In this document: piece after piece, positions 8,828 to 16,193 of the stretch
Position numbering within the stretch: position 1 is the stretch's first letter
Layout of the letters: every line of letters begins with the position of its first letter
Assembly: GCF_028283785.1 (NCBI RefSeq)
Contig: NZ_JAPWKB010000008.1
Location: forward strand, 62,001 to 126,000
Source: Paraburkholderia sp.
Lineage (GTDB): Bacteria; Pseudomonadota; Gammaproteobacteria; Burkholderiales; Burkholderiaceae
Reading direction: 5' to 3'
DNA length: 64,000 bases
Notes under the pieces: generated by a model
The model's database searches: none
Told to the model about the DNA's origin: nothing
Seen by the model: the letters and a program-made list of their open reading frames with translations, nothing else
Made by a program: the position numbers and the translations under genes

Positions 8828-9631
8828 ATGAGCGATGCACTGCTAATCGAGGAACACGACGCGGATGGGCTCGAAGGCGTCGTCCGGATCACGCTGAACC
8901 GGCCCGAAGCGTTCAACGCGCTATCGGAGGCGATGCTCGACGCGTTGCAGCGCTGCCTCGACGGCATCGCGGCGACGGATGCGCGGGTCGTGGTGATCGG
9001 CGGCGCGGGCCGCGCGTTTTGCGCGGGTCACGATCTCAAGGAAATGCGCGCGCAGCCGTCGCTTGCGTACTACCAGCGGTTGTTCGCGCGCTGCTCGCAG
9101 ATGATGTTGACGCTTCAGCGGATGCCGCAGCCGGTGATTGCGCGGGTGCATGGCATCGCGACGGCGGCGGGGTGTCAGCTGGTGGCGATGTGCGATCTCG
9201 CGGTCGCGGCCAGCGACGCGCGGTTTGCGGTTTCAGGCGTGAATTACGGGCTGTTCTGCGCAACGCCGAGCGTGCCGCTGACGCGCAACCTGTCGCGCAA
9301 GGCGGCGTTCGAAATGCTCGTGACCGGCGATTTCATCGACGCGCAGACGGCGCAGGCACGCGGTCTCGTGAATCGCGTCGCCGCGCCCGATCAACTCGAC
9401 GAAGCGACGCGCGCGCTCGCGGCCAGCATCTGCGACAAGCCGCGCGCGGCGATTGCGGCGGGCAAGGCGCTGTTTTACCGTCAACTGGAAACGGGCATCG
9501 AAGCGGCTTATCAGCAAGCCGGTCAGACGATGGCGTGCAACATGATGGACGACGCCGCGCTCGAAGGCACGCAGGCATTTATCGACAAACGCGCGCCGTC
9601 GTGGCGCAACGCGCGGGGCGACGTATCGTGA
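8828..9631 (+). CDS. Crotonase-fold protein (enoyl-CoA hydratase/isomerase family, ECHDC3-like)
   Basis: Enoyl-CoA hydratase/isomerase superfamily protein of 267 residues, starting 7 bp after the CoA ligase stop. The oxyanion-hole segments AFCAGHDL (about 63-70) and IATAAGCQLVAMCDLAVAA are present. The two catalytic glutamates of classical hydratases are not evident: Gln stands where the first is expected (AAGCQL) and VNYGLFCATPSVPLTR has none at the second. That pattern matches ECHDC3-like members rather than true hydratases. It probably acts on the CoA ester made by the preceding ligase as isomerase, hydrolase or another reaction; the exact role is open. Confidence 0.85.
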   Translation: MSDALLIEEHDADGLEGVVRITLNRPEAFNALSEAMLDALQRCLDGIAATDARVVVIGGAGRAFCAGHDLKEMRAQPSLAYYQRLFARCSQMMLTLQRMPQPVIARVHGIATAAGCQLVAMCDLAVAASDARFAVSGVNYGLFCATPSVPLTRNLSRKAAFEMLVTGDFIDAQTAQARGLVNRVAAPDQLDEATRALAASICDKPRAAIAAGKALFYRQLETGIEAAYQQAGQTMACNMMDDAALEGTQAFIDKRAPSWRNARGDVS

Positions 9632-9947
9632 CCGCCGAGCGGCGGTCAACGGCTGCCGCCGATGCGCGCTTCGCCGACGAATTCGCCGCTGTCGTTTAAT
9701 ATGACCGAAGTTTTAAGATTCGCTTAAGAAACGCTCACTAAGGTGAGCCCACTCCGATTTACAGATCCAACGGCCACGCTCGTTGCTTTTCTATGCCGTC
9801 GAATCCATCCAGTCAGTCCGCCGTGATCTTTTCGAGCCTGTGTTTGCAGCTTGAATAGCGGTTGTCGTCATCCGTTTTGCGTCTTCCGGACGGTTTGCCG
9901 TCTGTCACTCTCCGATCATCCACGTGCGTCTGCATGACACGCCCAGG

Positions 9948-11064
9948 ATGTCGTCGTTTCACCCGCCGCTCCGTTTTTTCACATTCATGGCCTTCTCCGC
10001 ATTCGTCGCGTCATCGACGCGCACCGGCAAAATCGTCATGCTTTGCGCGCTGAGTTCCGCGTGCGCCGCGTTGCTGTTTTCCGCGCACCACTCGACCCGC
10101 ACCGCCAGTTCCGACACCGCCGCCGATGCCGTCGATGCGCCGTCCGCGCCGCTCAGCCGTGACGCCGACGCCGCGCGCGCCGCGCATCCGGTGTCATCGG
10201 TCGCGACGGCCGGTTCGGCGCCCGCAAGCGTCGCTGCGTCCGCATCGACAGCGCAACCGACCGCTCCGACCGCTCCGACCGTCAAATCGATCGACGTCAG
10301 GAGCAGCTTCAGCGAAGCCGTTCAGCGTCTCGGACTCGACGCGCAAACCACTGCCATGCTGACGCATGCGTTCTCCGGCGAGATCGATTTCCGCCACGAT
10401 CTGCGGCCGGGCAGTCAGGTCAGCCTCGTCATCGATCCCGCCGGTCCCGCGAGCGCGGGATCGACGGGCGAAGCCGTCGCGCCGCTGGCGGCGCGCCGTC
10501 ACCACCGGTTCGACGTCGCACGATCTGTTTCTGTACCGCAATCTGCAGGGCAAAGCGTTCTACTACACGCGTGAGGGCACCAGCACGACGCCGTCGTTTT
10601 CGCGCTATCCGCTCGCGTTTCGCCGCGTGTCGTCGAATTTCGCGCTGCGTCGGCTGGACCCGGTGACGCATCGGTGGCAGAGCCACGACGGCGTCGATCT
10701 GGCCGCGCCGACCGGCACGCCGGTGCATGCGACCGCGCGCGGCACGGTCGCGTTTATCGGTCGTCAGACGGGGTATGGACGCGTGATCGTGCTGCACAAT
10801 CCGGCGCCGTATCAGACCGTGTTCGCGCATCTGTCGCGATTCGCGAAAGGACTGCATCGTGGCAGCCGCGTCAAGCGCGGTCAGGTGATCGGTTACGTGG
10901 GCTCGTCCGGTTGGGCGACTGGACCGCATCTGCATTACGAGGTGCGCGTCAATCAGGTGCCGCAAAATCCGCTGACGGTGGCACTGCCCGGCAAGTCGCC
11001 GCTCGACGGCGCGGAGCGCAAGCGTTTCGCGAAAGAAGCCGACCGGCTGACCGCGTTGCTATGA
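9948..11064 (+). pseudogene. M23-family metallopeptidase (peptidoglycan endopeptidase) with a frameshift
   Basis: Envelope peptidase read in two frames. The first part (N-terminal membrane anchor, Ala/Ser/Pro-rich linker, then FSEAVQRLGLDAQTTAML and the DLRPGSQVSLVID domain) runs to about 10496. The second frame carries the rest of that domain (HDLFLYRNLQGKAFYY) and an intact M23 catalytic domain with SHDGVDL and GPHLHYEV (Zn ligands H-x3-D and H-x-H). Removing one C in the GCGCGCC run at about 10491-10497 would restore ARVTTGSTSHD and a single protein of about 370 residues. It is therefore either a disrupted gene or a one-base sequencing error. Start is uncertain (GTG 9924, ATG 9948 or ATG 9987). 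It is followed closely by a PBP7-type enzyme, consistent with cell-wall remodelling. Confidence 0.75.
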
Positions 11065-11115
11065 GCCTCGTGGCCGCCTTTTCCTGCGACCTGACTCGCG
11101 TCATGCCCGACTGCC

Positions 11116-12027
11116 GTGCTTAAATTCCAGTTCCTGTTCTGTTGCATGCTGCTGATGATGATCGTGCCCGCGATGGCGCATGCGAAGCGCGCTGCGCACA
11201 AGCCTGCGGCCACACATAAGCATGCGTCCACGCATGCGAAGCGTGTCGCCTTCAGGCCTGCGGTGCGTGCGCGGGCTGCAACGGTGATCGACATGAACAC
11301 CGGCAAGACGGTATATGCGAAAAATCCCGATGCACCGATGCCGCTTGCATCGCTGACGAAGTTGCTGACCGCGATCGTCGTGCTCGATTCGAAACGCTCG
11401 TTGCACACGCCGCAGCGCGTCACCGACGCCGACGTCGATCGCCTGAAGTGGTCGCGCTCTCGCTTGCCGGTGCGCTCGCTGCTACTACGCAGCACCTTGC
11501 TGCATATCGCGTTGATGTCGTCGGAGAATCGCGCGGCGTTTGCGCTGAGCCGCGATTATTCCGGTGGCCGCGCGGGTTTCGTCGCAGCGATGAATCGCAC
11601 CGCGCATCGCCTGCATATGTCGCGCAGTCACTTCGTCGATCCGACCGGACTGTCGCCGCACAATGTCTCGACCGCGCGCGATCTGACGCGCCTCGCGCGC
11701 GCCGCGTATCGCTATCCGCAGATTCGTCAGTATTCGACCGGGCATCAGAAACTGGTGCTCGGCGGCGGCGGGCCGCTGATCTATCGCAACACCGATCCGC
11801 TGGTGTATCGCGCGTCGTGGCAGGTGGGCTTGCAAAAAACCGGCTTCACCAACGAAGCCGGTCATTGCCTGATCGTGGTGACGCCGGTTCACGGGCATCG
11901 TATGTTGATCGTGCTGCTCGGCGATCCGGACGCGCAGTCGCACGTTCAGGATGCAGTCGATTTGCGGCGCTGGCTGATGGTCGCGCTGCACCATCCGGCG
12001 GCGCGCGCCCATCGCGCCGCGCATTGA
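11116..12027 (+). CDS. pbpG: D-alanyl-D-alanine endopeptidase, PBP7-like (S11 family)
   Basis: Low-molecular-weight penicillin-binding protein of 303 residues, periplasmic, cutting DD-cross-links in peptidoglycan. A hydrophobic leader (about 1-22) precedes a His/Ala/Lys-rich linker. All three penicilloyl-serine motifs are intact: SLTK (Ser79, Lys82), SEN (136-138) and KTG (241-243). The start is a GTG at 11116 without an obvious Shine-Dalgarno. There is no C-terminal amphipathic anchor of the PBP5 type, which fits PBP7/PbpG. It sits 51 bp after the M23 peptidase gene, suggesting a shared wall-hydrolase unit. Confidence 0.9.
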   Translation: MLKFQFLFCCMLLMMIVPAMAHAKRAAHKPAATHKHASTHAKRVAFRPAVRARAATVIDMNTGKTVYAKNPDAPMPLASLTKLLTAIVVLDSKRSLHTPQRVTDADVDRLKWSRSRLPVRSLLLRSTLLHIALMSSENRAAFALSRDYSGGRAGFVAAMNRTAHRLHMSRSHFVDPTGLSPHNVSTARDLTRLARAAYRYPQIRQYSTGHQKLVLGGGGPLIYRNTDPLVYRASWQVGLQKTGFTNEAGHCLIVVTPVHGHRMLIVLLGDPDAQSHVQDAVDLRRWLMVALHHPAARAHRAAH

Positions 12028-12094
12028 TCGCGGCGGCTGGACAAACATGGCGGCTGGACCACCGGCGTCGCCGATGGCCCGGCCGCGTCGGCGC

Positions 12095-13501
12095 TTACTG
12101 GCCGAGTTGACGCAGCGGCTTGCCCGCCATCAGGTTCCGCTCGATCTGTTCGAGCGACACGTCCTTCGTTTCCGGCACGATCCAGAACGTCATCAGCAGG
12201 AACGCGGCGTTAAGCACCGCATAGAGCCAGAAAGTCTGCGCATGGCCCAACGTGTTGAGCAGCGTCAGGAAGGTTGCGCCTGCAATCGTATTGGCCACCC
12301 AGTTCACGAAGGTCGATACCGCGATACCGAAATCGCGGCCTTTGATGGGTTGAATCTCCGCGCAGAGAATCCAGATCATCGGACCGGCTGACATCGCGAA
12401 ACCGGCGATAAAGATCATCAGTGCGGCGACCGCCGCATATTGATGCGCAGGCGTCGTAATGCCGATGTGCATCAGCATCCCGAGCGACGCGAGCGCGGCC
12501 GCCATCACGGTAAAGCCGGTATAGAGAATCGGCTTGCGGCCCCAACGGTCCACGAGGCCGATCGCGATAAAGGTCGCCGCCACGTTGACGATGCCGACGA
12601 TCACCGTGCCCCACAACTGGTCGTGTGCGCTGCCGTAACCCGCAAGACCGAAAATGCGCGGCGCGTAGTACATCACCACGTTGATGCCGGTCAGTTGCTG
12701 CGCGATTTGCAGCAGCACGCCGAGCAGCACCGAGCGCCGGAAATTCCGGTTGCTGCGGAACAGTCCCCAGCCTTCGAATTCGACCTTCAACTGATCGTCG
12801 ATTTCGCGCATCTCGGTCTGGATCGCCTTTTCGTCGCCGCGCAAACGGTTCAGCACCGCTTGCGCTTCATCGCGACGTCCGACGCTCATCAGCCAACGCG
12901 GGCTGCGCGGCAGGAACACGAGGCCGATCAGCATCGCGATCGCCGGGAACGCGATCACGCCGAGCATCCAGCGCCAGTCGCCCTTGCCGCTGAACGCCGT
13001 GTTCGACAGAAACGCCGCGAGAATCCCGACCGTCACCATCAGTTGATGCAGCGAGATCAACGCGCCGCGCATCTTGCGCGGTGCGATTTCCGACAGATAC
13101 AGCGGCGCGGTGAACGACGCGATACCGACCGCGAGACCGAGCAGCACGCGACCGCCGATCAGCATGGCCGGGTCGATCGCGAACGCGCAGACCGCGGATG
13201 CGCACGCGAACAACGCAGCGCCGATCATCAGCGAAAGCTTGCGGCCGATGGCGCGTGCCATCCAGCCCGAACCGAGCGCGCCGATCGCGGCGCCGACCAT
13301 CATCGAGCTGACGATCCACTCCTGCATCTGGTCGCCAACCTGAAAATGCCGGGCGATAAACGGCAATGCGCCGGAGATCACGCCGATGTCGAGGCCGAAC
13401 AGCAAGCCGGCCAATGCGGCAATCGCGCTGGTCAGCACGATATGAAACGGACGATGCGCGGGAGCACCGCCGTGCGCGATGGGGTGATGTGTCGTTGACA
13501 T
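12095..13501 (-). CDS. MFS sugar:proton symporter (GalP/AraE/XylE type)
   Basis: Inner-membrane sugar permease of 468 residues with twelve hydrophobic helices. Family signatures are FGLDIGVISGALPFI in helix 1, RAIGRKLSLMIG after helix 2, PLYLSEIAPRKMRG, the PRSPRWLM motif, QQLTGINVVMYYAP in helix 7, DRWGRKP between helices 8 and 9, and the C-terminal PETKDVSLEQIE. These are the hexose/pentose symporter hallmarks (galactose, arabinose or xylose). AAGGA precedes the ATG ending at 13501. It lies alone between convergent pbpG and the TonB receptor gene; the exact sugar cannot be deduced. Confidence 0.93.
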   Translation of the reverse strand: MSTTHHPIAHGGAPAHRPFHIVLTSAIAALAGLLFGLDIGVISGALPFIARHFQVGDQMQEWIVSSMMVGAAIGALGSGWMARAIGRKLSLMIGAALFACASAVCAFAIDPAMLIGGRVLLGLAVGIASFTAPLYLSEIAPRKMRGALISLHQLMVTVGILAAFLSNTAFSGKGDWRWMLGVIAFPAIAMLIGLVFLPRSPRWLMSVGRRDEAQAVLNRLRGDEKAIQTEMREIDDQLKVEFEGWGLFRSNRNFRRSVLLGVLLQIAQQLTGINVVMYYAPRIFGLAGYGSAHDQLWGTVIVGIVNVAATFIAIGLVDRWGRKPILYTGFTVMAAALASLGMLMHIGITTPAHQYAAVAALMIFIAGFAMSAGPMIWILCAEIQPIKGRDFGIAVSTFVNWVANTIAGATFLTLLNTLGHAQTFWLYAVLNAAFLLMTFWIVPETKDVSLEQIERNLMAGKPLRQLGQ

Positions 13502-13691
13502 GTTTTCCTTCTGTCTTCCTTCCTGTTAGACCGGTGAAATGGCGGTTTTTTTACGTTTTCATTTCGGTCCGTGGCCGCCTGATGCGCAGGCGGGGAAGCA
13601 GTTGGCGTGCCTGAGCCGATCACACGCGCCACATCACGCATAACAGGCAACGTGCCGCGCGCGTCCGGGACGATCGCCGCGCCAAACGAAA

Positions 13692-13722
13692 ACAGGGGAG
13701 CCGTTGCAAACGGCTCCCCTGT
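13692..13722 (-). terminator. Rho-independent terminator after the TonB receptor gene
   Basis: A perfect 14-bp inverted repeat (ACAGGGGAGCCGTT and its complement) with a 3-base GCA loop lies 29 bp past the receptor stop. On the minus strand it is followed by TTTTC, which suits intrinsic termination of the receptor transcript. Confidence 0.8.
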
Positions 13723-13750
13723 CGGGCGTCGCGATCGTCGCGACGGCGGC

Positions 13751-15925
13751 TTAGAACTGCAACGTCGCGCTGGCCACGGCGGTGCGGGTCGGTGACGGGC
13801 TCACGAACGAGCCCCACGCGGTGGTCCAGTAGCGGCGGTTCAACAGGTTGTTGATGCCGGCGCGCAAGGTCACGTCCTTACCGCCGATACGCGTTTCGTA
13901 TTTGCCGCTCAGGTCGTAGGTCACATACGACGGCACGAATAGCGTGTTGGCGGCATTGACGGCCATGTCGCTGACATAGCGGCCGCCGAAGGCCAGCGTC
14001 AGGCGACGCATGAACGAGGGGTTGTATTCGACGCGGCCCGTGACAGTCCAGCGCGGCGCACCGTAGATGCGCTTGCCTTCGATCGACGCGTCGTCGATAT
14101 CGACGGCCTTGGTGTCGAGCCACATCACGCCGCCCATCACGCGCCAGTCGCTTGCCAGTTGCAGCCAGCCGCTCGCATCGACGCCGGTGTAGCGCTTGGT
14201 GCCGTCCTGCACGAAGACCCGGTTCGAGTTCGTGTAGTAGTAGCCCTGATCGACGCGGAACAGCGCGACATTGGCGCCCCACTTGCGGTGATCCGTCTTG
14301 AAGCCGATCTCATACTGCTTGCTGCGCAGCGGACCGAACGTGGCCGGATAGTTGACGTCCGTGTTCGATGCCGAACCGCCTTGCTCCAGCGATTGCACGT
14401 AGCTCGCGTACAGCGTCGAGTTCGCGTCGGTCTTGTACATCAACGCGATGGTCGGCGTGACCGGGCTCGCGCTGTACTGCTGCATCGTGCCGCCGGTCGT
14501 GTCGTATTGCCACTGACGGAATTGCGTATAGCGCAGGCCCAGCAGCGCCGAAATGCGCGGGGTGAACTGCACGGTGTCGCTTGCATAGACGGATGCCTGG
14601 GTCGTGCGCGATTCACGGTACAGGTTCTCGCCGATATACACGTCGCCGTTGCTCAGCAAGGTGCTGCTGTAGATGTTGCCGGTGCCCAGCGCGTAGCCGT
14701 CGTTCCAGCCGGTGCTGTTGTCGTAATCGACGGATTGCGACTGGTAACCCACGCCGAACACGAGGTCGTGCTTGATGCTGCCCGTGTTGAACTTGCCTTC
14801 CACCATTGCATCGACGTTCTGGTAGAAGTAGCGCGTCAACGCCGCGTACAGCGTGTTCGAATAGTCGCCAGCGTCGTTGTTGACGTAGACCAGGCTATCC
14901 GAGTTGGTTCGGTTTTCCTTCGCGAAACGGTACTTCAGGCTGGCATGCCAGTTCTCCGACAACCGGTAGTCCAGACCGGTGCCGAACGACGCCATTTCCA
15001 CCTGATAGTAGTTCTGCGGCTGCGCGAGGTCATGCGTGACGCGGCTCACGTCCGGAAGACTGTCGGTGCCGAACATCAGGCCGAACAGCGTGCCGGTCTG
15101 CTTGCGCTTCGTATAGAACGCGTCCATCGTCCACGTCAGATCCGGCGTGATGCGGAAGTCGAGTGCCGCCGACGCCACCTTGCGGCGCAGATAGCTGTTC
15201 GCTTCGGCCGTGTTGCCTTGTTCGTTGACGAGGTTGAAGCGATATCCGAAGCGGTCGTCGTTGCCGAAACGGCCGCCGACGTCGAGTTTCTCGCTGAACA
15301 CGCCGGCCGACTGATAGCCCACGGAAATGCTCCGATACGGCGTATCGGTCGGGCGCTTGAGCACGTAGTTGACGATCCCGCCCGGCGCGCCGAAGCCGTA
15401 CATGAAGCCCGACAGACCCTTCAGGAGTTCGACCTGTTCGAACGGTTCGAGCGCGAGGTCGGTGTCCCACGACGGGAAGCTCTGACCGTCCACCTTGATG
15501 CTGTTCAGCGTATCGATCGGCATGCCGCGCACGTTGAACGCCGAGTTTTCGGCGACGGCGTTATTGCTGGTGATCGACACGGCCGGATCGTACTGGAACA
15601 GATCGTTGGCGGTGTTCGCCATCAGATCCTGCGCTTCGTCGCTCGACACGACATGCGTCGAGAATGGCGTATCGACCTGCTTGTGCGTGCCGAGTGCGCC
15701 TGCTGTGATCTTGTCGGCTTGCGGCACGGCGGCGTCGCCGCTCGCCTTCACGGTGACGGTCGGCAGGACGGGCGCGTCGGTGGTCGTTTCCTGCGCGCAG
15801 ACGTGCGACGACAACGTCGACAGCGAAAGGCCGGCGCTCGCCAGCAGTGCAGCACTCAGAAGGGATCGGCGGTGACCGACACGGCGGGAAAGGGATGCAC
15901 GTCGAACAGGCGTTGATGTCTTCAT
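13751..15925 (-). CDS. TonB-dependent siderophore receptor
   Basis: Outer-membrane ferric-siderophore transporter of 724 residues. The signal peptide ends at SHVCAQ, then comes a TonB-box-like stretch (LPTVTVKA), a plug domain (FNVRGMPIDTLNSIKVDGQ; GFMYGFGAPGGIVNYV) and a 22-strand barrel ending in SATLQF with the terminal Phe needed for assembly. It belongs to the FhuE/FpvA/FoxA group of the CirA superfamily. An in-frame GTG at 15952 could extend it by nine residues; the ATG at 15925 gives a normal leader. It has no N-terminal signalling domain and no sigma/anti-sigma pair nearby. A Fur-like box upstream (16001-16025) fits iron repression. Confidence 0.93.
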   Translation of the reverse strand: MKTSTPVRRASLSRRVGHRRSLLSAALLASAGLSLSTLSSHVCAQETTTDAPVLPTVTVKASGDAAVPQADKITAGALGTHKQVDTPFSTHVVSSDEAQDLMANTANDLFQYDPAVSITSNNAVAENSAFNVRGMPIDTLNSIKVDGQSFPSWDTDLALEPFEQVELLKGLSGFMYGFGAPGGIVNYVLKRPTDTPYRSISVGYQSAGVFSEKLDVGGRFGNDDRFGYRFNLVNEQGNTAEANSYLRRKVASAALDFRITPDLTWTMDAFYTKRKQTGTLFGLMFGTDSLPDVSRVTHDLAQPQNYYQVEMASFGTGLDYRLSENWHASLKYRFAKENRTNSDSLVYVNNDAGDYSNTLYAALTRYFYQNVDAMVEGKFNTGSIKHDLVFGVGYQSQSVDYDNSTGWNDGYALGTGNIYSSTLLSNGDVYIGENLYRESRTTQASVYASDTVQFTPRISALLGLRYTQFRQWQYDTTGGTMQQYSASPVTPTIALMYKTDANSTLYASYVQSLEQGGSASNTDVNYPATFGPLRSKQYEIGFKTDHRKWGANVALFRVDQGYYYTNSNRVFVQDGTKRYTGVDASGWLQLASDWRVMGGVMWLDTKAVDIDDASIEGKRIYGAPRWTVTGRVEYNPSFMRRLTLAFGGRYVSDMAVNAANTLFVPSYVTYDLSGKYETRIGGKDVTLRAGINNLLNRRYWTTAWGSFVSPSPTRTAVASATLQF

Positions 15926-16000
15926 CGTTGTTATGAGTTGGCTCGGACGCACGCCGTGACAGGCTTACGTCGAATTTCGATAAATTTCGCCGTGTATCGT

Positions 16001-16025
16001 ATTGCAAATGATTCGCAACTGCAAT
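16001..16025 (-). promoter_or_regulatory. Candidate Fur box upstream of the TonB receptor
   Basis: The 7-1-7 inverted repeat TGCAAAT-G-ATTCGCA (6 of 7 paired positions) is embedded in a wider ATTGCA...TGCAAT palindrome, 76-100 bp before the receptor start. The reverse strand reads TGCGAATCATTTGCA, close to the Fur consensus core AATCATT. Iron control of siderophore receptors by Fur is established; binding here is inferred. Confidence 0.6.
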
Positions 16026-16193
16026 CGTAAGAGGTGCGATCGATGCAGTAATCTGCGTAAATATCAGGTATGTGTGGTTTTTAGATGCACAGTTGCGGCA
16101 TTACGCCAACGATGCGCTTGCCGGGACCGGCAGAACCATGCAAAGGGGTAGAAGCCGGACGCGTCGATGCGCGCGGACCGAAGCGGCCCGCGG

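Noticed and set aside
12440..13498. Plus-strand open frame opposite the sugar permease
   Set aside because: Arg/His/Asp-rich shadow composition; the permease on the minus strand is complete.
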